In this document: positions 11,095 through 22,090 of the stretch, piece after piece
Numbering within the stretch: the first letter of the stretch is position 1
How the letters are laid out: every line of letters begins with the position of its first letter
NCBI RefSeq assembly: GCF_000471905.2
Contig: NW_006499997.1
Span: forward strand, 4,010,972 to 4,074,971
From: Amborella trichopoda
Lineage: Eukaryota; Streptophyta; Magnoliopsida; Amborellales; Amborellaceae
Direction: 5' to 3'
Length of the DNA: 64,000 nt
Made by a program: the position numbers and the translations under genes
Notes under the pieces: model-generated
Seen by the model: the letters and a program-made list of their open reading frames with translations, nothing else
Database searches by the model: none
Told to the model about the DNA's origin: nothing

Positions 11095-14000
11095 TGGTTA
11101 GGTGCCTCGATCATGTCCCCACTTGATCTAGGTGATCGGGTGGCAAGTGTCTTTGGTTTGGGAGACCCGGGACTTGATATCGCTCTCTTGGGAACCTCAT
11201 TCATGGAACAAGGGCAGGTGTCCAATTATTGAGAGATAAATTTTAATGTGAGGTGGGGGACCAACCTCACCTGGGTCCGTGACTTACTTGGGCTGACTCA
11301 TGTGGGCGCCCTCTTAGATCACTATGGAAACCCCCCCAACTGCTTCAGCTGGTTTGGAATCACCTCTCTTGACTTACAATCTCCTTGTTTTCTGCACAAT
11401 ATTTTCATGGTTAACTTACAAGACAAGTGGGCCAAAGGACCCACCCTTGTCTTAGGGCAATGCACATTCATAAGTGAGGGTGATCAAGTGGAAGGTTCGA
11501 ATAAATGTAGAGAAGGGAACTTGATAAGGGGATAAGACTAGCGTGATAGCTGGACCAGTGATCGACTTGGAGTGGTAGTAAGACGGGCATAGTACTCAGG
11601 ACCAGCACGATGGAAGTACTACTCGAAACTGAGGCCAATATGACTGTCTTAATCCTGTGTGGCAGCAAGACGAGCATGGTAATCAGGACCAGTACGATAA
11701 CAATACTACTCAACAGCCATACAGCTATGGCAATGCTAGGCCGAGTCTACCCTCAGTCAAGTGAGAAGGGAAGAGAATGAGGAGGAAGCGTGAGACGGGT
11801 CCCGATGGCATTTAGGCATCACCATTCACAGCTGTAGAGTAGCAGTGTCACGGACCTTGGACGACTCTAGACACTACTGCTCACGGCTAGTGGGTGAGCA
11901 ATGAACTATAGGTGGCACTAGGCATCGCTGTTGGCAACACGAGAAGGCAGCACACCACTACGGGGGTGATGATAGCCTCTTGTGAAGCGTGCGGCGATAG
12001 CCACTTGTGAAGCGTGCAGTGATAGTTCCTTCTGAGGCACACAGCGATAGGCATGGGATGCAAGAGAAACCTGCAGACAACGCTGGGCATCGAGCGCACG
12101 AAAAGAGGCTTGCAGACGACGATAGGTGTTGTCGTGACCCTTCGCGGGCGGCGATAGGCACGCAATAAGAGAAGACCCCTGTGGGCGGCAATAGGCTTCG
12201 CCGTCTGTACTTCTCACTGAGACATCGAAGACACATATGCGGACGGCGATGAGCAATGCTGCCTGCGAGCCTTGCCAAGAGATAGAGATGGATAAAAAGA
12301 AGGAGAAAGAAGCTCGTGCATGGTGCTACCATCACCATTCACGACTTGTGAAACCACAAGAGAAGAAAGAAAGAAAGAGGCATGCACGGAACTCCCATTG
12401 TTGTGCATGGCTTATGAGAAAAGCCCAGACGAAGAAGAAGAACGAGAAGAAGAGAGAGAAGAAGAAAGAAAGGAAGAGAAGAGAGAAAAAGATTTACCTT
12501 GAGCCTAGTGGTACTGATCCAAAAGTCTCTCCTTCCTCTCTCTCTCAGAACATGACCCAACAGTAAGAAGAAATAGAGATTTTATTAAGCAAAAGTTTCC
12601 TTGGCTAAGGGTTTACATACAATGGTAGTACGTTTAATATATAAAGTTTTTCCCAAACATAGGTGGATTCATCAAAATTAAACCTAATTACTGAAAATTA
12701 AGATTTAACTGAATTAAAAGAAATAAGAAAATAGGGTATAAAATGACTGATTTGTCCCTTTCTAACAATTATGAAAATTTCAAAACAGTCCCTGCTGCTG
12801 CCCTAGAACTTGCGTGATCTTTCATGGATGATCCGGGGTTGGTCTAGTGCCCGTTTAATCGAAAGATGATTGTTTTCTTATAGGGCTCGACATGGCGATC
12901 GATTTGATACCAACTTCAAGCCATGGATCGTGTTTTTAGGCCACGATCATGTGACTTGAATTTTGAATCAATCTTGCAAACTTCGGATCGATAGTGTGCT
13001 TGTTTCTTGATGTTTTTCCGTGGTTTCTTCGCTGGATCACACTGAGCATGCCGTCAATATTACGTGGCAACAAACACAGCTTGATTTTGTGCTTGGACGA
13101 AGATTTCACAACTTTTGAGTTTTGGTAGGAATTTAGAATTTCGAAGCCGGAATTTGCAGTCACTTCATCGGTTTCGTGTGCGAGATCTGACCGTTTATCA
13201 TGCATGAGGTTTAGACCAGTGATAATCATGGATCTTATGCACACGATACAACTAGTTTCACATCGAGTGGACTCACGAGGGCCGTGATTTGGCTGCTCAA
13301 GCAAGGCGTGTCGCTACTGATTTTCTTGCAACTTCCTTCACAAATCGACAACTTCTTTCTAGCTTTTCTTCGTGCTCAGGCGTCGTCACTGGGCGTGCCA
13401 CATATCGAAACATTCGTCTCAATGAGAGGAACACACTCCTACAAGTTTGAGCATGATCCAATTTCAGACAAGGGAGATATAAGAGTTGCAAGTCACTGTT
13501 CGTGGCTGTCCCTTTAATGGAGTTTAGTTGCAGGGTAGCCTCACGAGAATAGTGTGCGGCTCCTCCTGTTTTGGTCTTTCGTTTATAATGTCTTCCTGGA
13601 GTGTCCGCTTAAGCTGAAATTTGACCCTTGGGGGTTTTCAAGCATGCTGGATCTAATGACGGTGGTCCTATAGCAATTTGACACACCAAAAATGGAGCTC
13701 TAGTTATAGGGGTCTGTTTGAGGGTGTTAGAGGCTGATTCTGCCGAAACTATCTTTAAGTCTGCACTACCTTAGACATGTCGGATTGTGACAAAACTTGA
13801 CAGGTAGCCTTTTGAAGTGAAGATTTAGACTAGTTCTAGGGTCATTATGAGACTATCAAAATTTCCATGTATGTTAGGCTTTATTGACCGGCTTCTCCAT
13901 TTTATTCCGCATTGGGGACCCATGATGATGAAAAATGTCTTCCAACAATCTCAAACTACCATTTTCATGCATTTTGAAGAAATTCCAATAATTCTTTAGA

Positions 14001-14124
14001 GGCTGCTCAGTTTCTGACTTATTCTTGCAGTATTCCCGTGGTCTAGCGGTGTATTGGGTACCGACAGGACCAGGTTGCTACTGATACTCTCCTTATTCGT
14101 TCCGAAGATACAAGGATGTCAAAA
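11095..14124 (-). mobile_element. 5' LTR of element A (LTR A), truncated at its U3 end
   Basis: It begins on the plus strand with 'tggttaggtgcctcgatc', the reverse complement of the LTR terminus '..cctaacca'. Homology to LTR C is clear along 11,190-11,470 versus 29,801-30,060 and 13,270-13,420 versus 32,050-32,180. Homology to LTR B is clear along 13,720-14,120 versus 27,800-28,060. Inside are GC-rich short tandem units ('tgtgaagcgtgcggcgatag', 11,970-12,040) and a GA-rich tract (12,290-12,500). The LTR stops near 14,124, where RNase H coding sequence on the other strand begins, so the U3 terminus with its repeats is missing. Confidence 0.75.
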
Positions 14125-14154
14125 ATAACATATAACACTCATCTCTCAAGGTGA

Positions 14155-15393
14155 GCCCATTAAATGCCTCTTGTCGTGCCCTTGTCTGTTGGGACGACTT
14201 GCGAAATGATCATTACTTCTCATGGAGTTTGATATTACATATGTGCCGCAAAAAGCTGTTAAGGTCAAGTCCTTACAAATTTCTAGCCTGCACACCCTCT
14301 CCCAGCTGATTCTCCCTTATCTGATGATTTACCAGATGAAGAAGTATTTTATGCTAAAACTTCATATGATTGGAAGAAGCACTTTGATGAGGCCTTTCAG
14401 TTTGATAGTGGTGGTGCCAGAGTAGTGTTTTCCACCCTCGTGATTACATTGTCCCACTATCATTCTCTCTCCTCGAGATAGAGTCACATAATGAAGCATA
14501 ATATCAAGCACTCATCATAGCTAGAAAGGCCATGCAAACCTCGAGTTGTTCTCAGAAACCTCCCTTGATTGAAGAGAAAGAAAACTATGAAGGGTCAGAA
14601 TCTCAAGATCCTTTGTGTGCAGAACTGGAGCCAGTCACATACTAGCGCACCCCTATAAAGGATTATTTGTAGCATAACAGCTTCCTGAAAACCCTATTGA
14701 ACGTAACAAGATCCGAAGGTCAGCCACATGATATGTGTGTCGTGATGGTATCTTGTTCCGAATCTCTTACAATGAAATGCTGCTTAGGTGAATTGATCAG
14801 AAAGATATAAACCATGTGCTCAAGGAAGTTCATGATGGAGTTTGTGGGATGCATCAGTCTGGCCCTAAGTTGAACAATGGAATCATTAGGATAGGTTATT
14901 ACTGGCCTACCATGAGCGTTGATTCACTTATGTTTGCAAGAAACTACCCGGTATGCCAGATTCATTCAAGCTTTTTTCATCAAGCTCCTGAACTTCTTCA
15001 CCTGACAATAACATCATGGCATTTTGCTCAATGGGGTATGAATATTATAGTTCCTATCGATCCACCATCTTCTTTAGGGCATGTCTTTATACTTGATGCT
15101 ACCGACTACTTCTCTAAGTGGGTTGAAGCTATCCCGCTCAAGAAAGTCTCAGGACTTATAGTGGCCAACTTTGGCGCCAACATATCATATATAGATTCGG
15201 TGTGCCTGATTGGATCACTTCATATAATGGCCCTTAATCTTGAAGCCATCACATTAACCGTTTAGTTAATCAATTTGGGTTTAAATGGAAATATTCAACC
15301 GTGTATCATCCAAGAGCTAATGGTCTGGCCGAAGCTTTTAATAAGACCCTTTGTGATGCCTTAAGAAAGTCTATTTCTAACACAAAGAGGGAT
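14155..15393 (+). pseudogene. Tat-lineage pol fragment: RNase H, archaeal-type RNase H, integrase N-part
   Basis: From about 14,155 the translation has the C-terminal end of the RT-linked RNase H (GRLAK, MEFDITYVPQKAVK). At 14,360-14,560 comes a second RNase H of the archaeal type (DWKKHFDEAFQFDSGGA, then LEIESHNEA.YQALIIARKA). Two RNase H domains in a row mark the Tat lineage. Integrase follows: LKEVHDGVCGMHQSGPKL (zinc-binding region), IGYYWPTM, a core with ILDATDYFSKWVEAIPL, and STVYHPRANGLAEAFNKTL up to 15,393. Stops (near 14,206, 14,430 and 15,265) and frameshifts disable it. The reading is cut at ..NTKRD by the inserted element and continues at 21,617. RT and everything upstream are missing. 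Confidence 0.85.
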
Positions 15394-16394
15394 TGTGCCG
15401 ATACCCTATTTTTAAAAACTGGCAAATTCCATGATTTTTCTAACCTTAGAAAACCCATAAGACCACACTATTTCAATAGACCCCTAAACCATAGACCACC
15501 ATAATCCATGGTCCCATCCTATGATCCACACCTAGCAAATCTTCTAGCTTGTAGTAGTTATTAATTCTACATCTAGCAAATCCCCAGCCTTTAGTAGTTA
15601 TCCATTTTACACTTAGCAAATCTCATAGTTTTTAGTAGTTATCAATTCTATACGTATAGTTTTAGTAACTATCCATTCTACACCTAGAAAATCCCATAGT
15701 TTCTATTCTATACCCCTATTAGGTCTTTAAGAGAAAAAAAACTAGCGTGCCTAAGGGGAGGTGGGACGTGTAGGCCAAGGAAGAAAGAGAGAGAAGGTGG
15801 GACATGGGAGGCTAGAGAGAGAGAGCCCAGAGAGAGAAAAAACTCAGTTAGCAAAACATAGACCTAGGAAAACCCTAGCTTTAGGTCACCCTTAGATCAA
15901 AAAATCCAACCAAGCCAAGGTTTGGTCAAAACCTGAAGAGAGACAAAAGAGGACACACGGTATAAACTCAGTCAGTCTTGATACTGCTGAAGTCTTGAAT
16001 CCTCAAGTTTGCCGGGCCAACTGGCCTAACCAGGTATTTTTCTCATTCTTTTTTTTTTTATTTTTTAGTTATTTTGTTAGATCTAGGATTTTATATTTAT
16101 TTTATTTTTTGTGCTTTTTGGATCGATACTGGCTTTGCCACTGATATGAGAGTGAATTTACTCATTTCTGAGCAGAACTGGCCTTAAATCAGAATTTGAT
16201 TTTCCCCACTCTCTATCTAAGGGATCTTCCTCTGAGGGATCTTCCTCTGAAGATCTCTCTGATTTGGTGTTCAAATCTGAGGGATCTTCCTCTGAAGATC
16301 TGGTGTTCAAATCTGAGGGATCTTCCTCTGAAGATCTGGTGTTCAAATCTGAAGGATCTTCCTCTGAAGATCTCCCTGATTTGCACGGTAAATA
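15394..16394 (+). repeat. Left (5') LTR of nested element
   Basis: It starts 'tgtgccgataccctattttt', equivalent to 'tgtagacaccccattttt' in the right copy, and ends '..cacggtaaata', equivalent to '..cacgataaaca'. It is about 120 bp longer than the right LTR because of the tandem array at 16,217-16,375. The two copies share almost all of 15,410-16,210 and 20,751-21,540 with scattered substitutions. Confidence 0.85.
16217..16375. repeat. Tandem array 'gggatcttcctctgaagatc' in left LTR
   Basis: About four units of roughly 38 bp, each holding 'gatcttcctctgaagatc' followed by 'tggtgttcaaatctgag'. The core is a perfect short inverted repeat (gatcttc..gaagatc). The partner LTR at 21,555-21,600 has a single unit, so the array grew after the element inserted. 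Confidence 0.85.
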
Positions 16395-16395
16395 G

Positions 16396-16415
16396 TTTGG
16401 CGCCCACCGTGGGGC
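16396..16415 (+). promoter_or_regulatory. Primer-binding site of nested element
   Basis: 'tttggcgcccaccgtggggc' directly follows the left LTR. This string, with TGGCGCCCACCGTGGGG, is a familiar sequence after the 5' LTR of many plant Ty3/gypsy elements. It shows that the element is on the plus strand. Confidence 0.8.
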
Positions 16416-18389
16416 ATTTCGAACTAGATCCATGCACGAAAAAAAAAAAAACAGCCCAAGATCTCCTTGTGAGGGCCATGTTTTGAAGAAAAAAAAAAAA
16501 AGGTAGCTTTTTCCTTGGAAAAACTTTTGCTTCTTCTCTCTTTAATTTAGCTTCTTTCATTTTCTCTGCAACCTTTGCTTTTCTGTTCCTGTGAAGGTGT
16601 AGACGGGTGTGCATGTTCGTCATTGTTTCCAAACCCACGGCTTTGGAAACCTGTATTAGAAAGGACGTTTTGTCACAACGCCCTAACTTGATGGACCCCC
16701 ATATTATTAGCATGTGATATTGATGCTTAAACGATATCTATTTCGTCCTCTTATGGTGGATTTTGAATTTTTTTTTTTAGAGGGACTGATATGGAGCATA
16801 TTTTTGGCACATTTTGTTTATTTATTTCAATTGGTCTTGGGGTGATTGAAGTATCGCATAGTTATTAAAACAGAAAGGTTCTCTTAACGATGCTTTTATG
16901 GGAGCTCAAAACCTGATGGTTTGGTCGACCGTCTACTACAGATCCTTGTTCCTGTAACATTTTGTTTGCGCAATTTGGATTTACCTTTCTTGCTTTAAAA
17001 AGAAAAAAGTACTTTGGTTTTAGAAATAGAAATTTTTGGTCCATTTGTTTACCCTCTTCTAGAAAGAAAAAGAAAAAGCAAAAAATATCTATTTTTCTGC
17101 AAAATAAAAATTTCATTCTAAGGCATTTTTGCATTTTTTAATTTATTTTCTTGTAATTTAACAATTCCCTAAGAATTAAAAGAAAAAAAAAATTTCTTTT
17201 GCTAAAAATTGTTTTCTTTAATGGTTTTGTTAGCAAAAAAAAAAGAAAAATCTTCCTTATCCAAAAAAAAAAAAGAAACAAAATTTTAGCCATTGTCATT
17301 TTTTTAAAAAACAATCCTAAAAATTATTTTTCCGAAAAATAAAATTTCTTTAAAGGCCATCTTGCTTCTTTTTTTTAAAAAAAAAAAAGACTTTTAAGGA
17401 CCTTTTCATTTTCAAAAGGAAAAGTTTCTTTGCAAGCAAAAAAAAAAAGGGCTTATTTTGTTTCAAAAAAAGAATCACTTTTGCTACAAAAATTTCTTTT
17501 TAAAGCCACTTCATTTTCTAAGAAAACGAAAAAAGTATATTCACTTTGTATTTTAAAAAAAATCACCTCTCAAGCCTTTACCCTCTTTACAAAAGCAAGA
17601 AAGAAAAAAAATTGTCAAAAAAAAAATCTCATTCATTTATTTGCTTGTAATTCGGTAGTTGCCATTCCTTTCTATTTTCATTAAAAAAAAAAGGTAAATT
17701 TTTTTTTTTTCGTAGGGTCACCTGCACTCTCTCTCTCTCTAATTGTGCCATGATCGAACCACCCTCGACTCGAGGTGCACTCAACTAGGCACGGGTTGTA
17801 CCTAGTTCCACTTTTATTTACTGTATACCTTCTTAGGGGTTGCTTACCCAACATCTGAACTGTGCTTTTGGTCGGTCAAAAACTCGACCTGAATCACACC
17901 TCACTTGGAACGATTTGTGCTAAGTGTTCACATTTTTTTTTTTTTTGAATTGTGTGTTTGCCTGCTTGCTATTTTCCTTTCCATTTGCATGCTTCTTTAC
18001 ACACAACGAACCGGGGAAGCCCGGGAAAGCAACAAAATTTTTCTAAAACCCCCAAAATCCGATAATAATTGTCGTGAGGGGAATCTAGCATGGAGAGCCG
18101 AGGCAGTTGGGATTCGCATAACTTTAATTGTAAGTGCCCCTTCGTAATCCTGATCGTCAAAGCAACTCCACACATAGTAGGACCTGATGAAAATCATATA
18201 ACATGAGCTCAGGACCTACGTGGTGACCTACTCAGCCTAGCCGCATTTCTGCAGTTAGGAATACACTCAGACCTAGCCTACCCACAGTTTAGGGTAAAAG
18301 TTTTCGAGTGTATTGTTTGCTTATTACAGTTAATTAGTCTTAGATCTCAGTCTAGACTATTCAGGTCCGATTTGAACCCTATTGGGTCC

Positions 18390-18790
18390 TAGTCCAGGCT
18401 CATACCCAGCCCAGCCTAGGTCTAAACCAAGTTCACCACCAGGTCCGAACCTAGGCTTCCTCTTGGTGTGAGCCAAAGCTCACCTAAACCTTAGTCCGGG
18501 TCCACATTCGGTCTATTTTAAACCTTTTTGGTCTAAGTCTAGTCTTGTACCTAGCCTAGCGTCCGAACTAGGTTCACACCTTGGTCCAAACCTAGGCCCC
18601 CTTTTAGTCCGAGTTAGGGCTCGTGCCTAACCCAACCTTGATCCAGTCTAGGTCCACACTTGGTTTGATATTCAAAACCCTCTAGGTCCAAGCCCAAGCT
18701 TGTACCCAGCTCAGTCCAGGATCGAACCAGGTTCACACTCTGGTCCGAACCTAGGCCCCCTCTTGGTCCGAGCTAAGATTCGTACCCATC
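18390..18790. repeat. Imperfect tandem repeat (~150 bp units) inside nested element
   Basis: Three units carry 'aggttcacac..tggtccgaacctaggc' followed by 'cctcttggtccgagctaag' (near 18,425, 18,568 and 18,726), spaced roughly 145-158 bp. There is no coding sense. The flanks 16,440-18,390 and 18,790-20,710 hold no recognisable gene. Confidence 0.7.
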
Positions 18791-20712
18791 TAGTCTAGAT
18801 GTGTTGTACATCATTTTTGATGTACCTCAATAAGCCCATGTGAATAAGGAGAGAGCCAGTGACAATCTGGTCTCGCGGGTTCACGAAACATCTGCAGGCC
18901 AGGATTGTGTCGAGAAATAAAGCCTCCAGCCTAGTGACCTGGGTGCGCTGCCCTTGCACCAAAGAAGGACCCTTCACTGTAGCCCTATGATAGTGGCTGC
19001 AACAAGACACCAAACCATCATCATTGTACTCAGAACGTCGAAAAATCCCCGAGGACCAAATTTGGTTCCTCTAGAAGGGTCTATGCTCATTTGGCCTCGC
19101 AACTCATGAGTTTTATCATAGAACGATGTGGCTTAACCAAACCAGTCTCAGAAATGGGGATTGCGACAACGTTTTTCGGCCGCAACTTCTCTAACCCACG
19201 ACGCCTTTCTCTGAAATCAGACATAGATCAAATGTTGACATGTTTTAGATCACGCCAGCCCCGTCATTTTGACATAGGGGACTCACTGTGGCGTGACCAG
19301 CAGCCTCTATTGCTCTAAGAAGAAAGGTGGCTGAAGAAATCAAGGAGAAAATAGGGTTTAGCGAGTTCCAGATTCGGTGAAGCATAGCTCAACATCCAAG
19401 CCATGGATTGATGCGAGGATGAGTGCAAAAGAACCACCTCACACAGTGCTACATTCTGGTATAACTCTTGCATTCAATCCCCTGCTCAATGGATGCAAGT
19501 CCTCAGGTCACCGCAGAAGTAAATCCAGCAGGTAGCCGGAATCCCTTTCCCTAGCAACGCTCCAAATTAGTCCAAAACGTAAATCTGCACCAAATCAGCC
19601 CCAACTTGGTGCAAAAAAATGCAACGACCTCCTCTCTAACTTGCAAGTAGCGCCACGAGCTAAAACGACACAGCTCGAAGATGCATTAGAAAACAAAGTT
19701 CGCAAAACTGGGCGGACATTCATCCTGGGGAGGAAGGCCACCACAACACGATTAAAGGGCATCAAAATGCTCACAATCGAGAAAAGAACGAAGATATGTT
19801 GCTGAAAAAGCTGAACAGCTGCTACAAGTTGCAGAACTAGCTTCCATGGTCTTCCCATTGTGGAGCAGCCTGCATGTAGGGATGGTCTTGTCATTTGGGC
19901 ATCACAGGGACATTTTAGTCATTTGTGTCTAATTTTTTGATTTTTTTTTCAATTTCTTTCACCAAATGGGTCACAAGTGGTTAAACTGTAAGACCCACAT
20001 TAAAAAAAAAAAAAATCTTAAAAATTTCATTTCAAAGATTTTCTTTAAAATAAAAATAAAAATAAAAACACTCCATGGTTGTATGGGTATAACTGCCAAC
20101 TACCCCGTCCATCGTTGCATGACGTTAAATTTCTTAGAGGGCTCTATGGTTGCAGGAGCTAAAACTGCTAACTAAAAATTTGTTTTCCAAAATATCTTTC
20201 TCATTTATGTCTTGTGTTTTAAAAAACTTTAATTTCTTTGTTAAAATCGTAACCTGATCATGTTCTGAGTTTTATTGCAAATCTCTTCCTACTTTCAAAA
20301 TTTCTAAAAAGACTTTAAAAAAAATGAAGGAGCTTGGATACTCGTATATGATGATTACCGCGTTGCCAGCTCATCTCTCTCTTCAAAATTGACTAGGCAA
20401 ATATTTCCCTAAAACAATTAAAACCTATAGAAGACCTTAGGAAACCCTAAAGAAAATTTCAGGTTTAAGAATTCGAAATTGTGAAAACCCCTGAAGTTAA
20501 GTGGCATGGCCAGAAAGTCCAATTCGAGTTTCAAGCTCGTGTAACTCACTGATATCTCATGACAAAAACTCTAGGATGAAAATGCCCTAGGTGGGTGAGC
20601 GGGGAGTGCAATGTCTTGGAGGGATAGTTGGTGTGCCGTCTGATCACAAAATGTCAGGATGATATTTACAATGTCTACATTATCTTTGCCACTCACCTGC
20701 CCTTGAGGGACA

Positions 20713-20734
20713 GGGAGTTCCAAAGAGGGGCAAC
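20713..20734 (+). promoter_or_regulatory. Polypurine tract of nested element
   Basis: The purine-rich stretch 'gggagttccaaagaggggca' ends two bases before 'actgtagacacc', placing it immediately upstream of the right LTR. Position and composition fit the plus-strand priming site. Confidence 0.65.
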
Positions 20735-21616
20735 TGTAGACACCCCATTTTTAAAACTGGCAAATTCCATGATTTTCCTAACCTTAAAAAACTCGTAGGA
20801 CCACACTATTTCAGTAGACCCCTAAACCATAGACCACCATAATCCATGGTCCCATCCTATAATCTATAGCTAGCAAATCTTCTAGTTTTTAGTAGTTATC
20901 CATTCTACATCAAGCAAATTCCCTACCTTTCGTAGTTCTCCATTTTACACCTAGCAAATCTTATAGTTTTTAGTAGTTATCCATTCCACACCTATGGTTT
21001 TAGCAGTTATCTATTCTACACCTAACAAATCCCATAGTTTCTATTCTACACCCCTATTAGGTCTTTACGAGAAAAAAACTAGCATGCCTAAGGGGAGGTG
21101 GGACGTGGGAGGCTAGAGAGAGAAAGAGAGAGAAAGATAGAGAGATCCTAAAGAGAGAAAAAACCTGGTTAGCAAACCCTAGACCTAGAAAAACCCTAGC
21201 TTTAGGTCACCCTTAGATCAAGAAATCCAATCAAGCCAAGGTTTGATCAAAACCTAAAGATAGACAAAAGAGGATGCACGATATAAACTCAGCCGGTCCT
21301 GATACGAGTGAGGCCTCAAAGCCTCGGGTTTGCCAAGCCAACTGGCATAGCCAGGTATTTTTCTCATTATTTTTTACTTTGTTTTTTAGTTATTTTGTTA
21401 GATCTAGGATTTTATATTTATTTTATTTTTTCGTGCTTTTAGGATCGATGCTGGCTCTGCCATTGATCTGACAGCGGATCTACTCATTTCTGAGTAGATC
21501 TGGCCTCAAATCAGAATTTGATTTTCCCCACTCTCAAAAATTTTTTAATATCAGTTTTTGGAGTTCAAATCTGAGTGATCTTCCTTTGAAGATCTCTCTG
21601 ATTTGCACGATAAACA
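20735..21616 (+). repeat. Right (3') LTR of nested element
   Basis: It starts 'tgtagacaccccattttt' and ends 'gataaaca', with TG..CA termini. At 882 bp it is the less rearranged of the two LTRs. The integrase frame resumes at the next base. Confidence 0.85.
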
Positions 21617-22090
21617 GATTTTCATGAATGATCTTGAAGTCCTATGGGCCTATCGTATTATAGCTGGAGATCCAACCTAGTCGACGCCCTATACTTAGGT
21701 ACATGGGGGAGAGGTTGTGTTGCCTTCAGTCAGAATAGACATCCATTATGAGATGACAAATGAAGAACGAGCTACTATTCGTTGTCAAGTGCGAAATTCC
21801 ATCAATGAAAAGAGATTGTAGGCATATCAAAGCCTTGAGATTCACAAAAACCGTATGTCGCGATCCTTTGATAAATTAATTCGAATACGGTCATTCGTTA
21901 AGGAAGAATTGGTTCTGACAGTAAGAAGACTAATCATTACACATGGTCGAACAAAGGAGAACTTCAAACCAAATGGGAAGGACCATTTGTGGTGAAAAAG
22001 GCCTTTCTTAATGTAGCTTATGTATTGGTTAATGCCGAAGGTCAAGAAGCTATGCCCCAATTATTGGGAGATACTTGAAAAAGTATTATT
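21617..22090 (+). pseudogene. Integrase C-terminal part of the Tat element (continuation)
   Basis: The translation continues the integrase interrupted at 15,393: LEVLWAYRIIAGDPT, a GGEVVLPSVRIDIHYEM stretch, then RMSRSFDKLIRIRSF and a C-terminal part with GKDHLW. These match the conserved end of plant Tat integrases (AYRTT, GGEAVLP, ARAFDKLVRPRSF). Several stops are present. It ends about 20 bp before LTR D, so in this element no extra antisense ORF sits between pol and the LTR. Confidence 0.8.

Larger units (their letters stand above)
15394..21616 (+). mobile_element. Nested non-coding LTR retrotransposon (LARD-like) inside integrase
   Basis: Two direct LTR copies (15,394-16,394 and 20,735-21,616) enclose 4.3 kb. 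The left LTR is followed by a primer-binding-site sequence and the right one is preceded by a purine-rich tract. No gag or pol is seen. The interior is A-rich homopolymer-laden sequence (16,440-17,720), a pyrimidine/purine mosaic and a tandem repeat at 18,390-18,790. The surrounding integrase frame stops exactly at the left end and resumes exactly at the right end. A 5-bp target duplication is not clean ('gggat' left, 'gattt' right), although both flanks share 'gat'. Such elements need enzymes from other elements; the PBS type suggests a Ty3/gypsy helper. Confidence 0.85.

Noticed and set aside
12214..12566. Lysine/glutamate-rich frame, possible nuclear protein
   Set aside because: It is a GA-rich tract of LTR A with several frames open at once.
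16158..16713. Acidic repeat frame (RSSEEDPSDLNT repeats)
   Set aside because: It is the antisense reading of the 38-bp array in the nested element's left LTR, and the partner LTR does not keep it.
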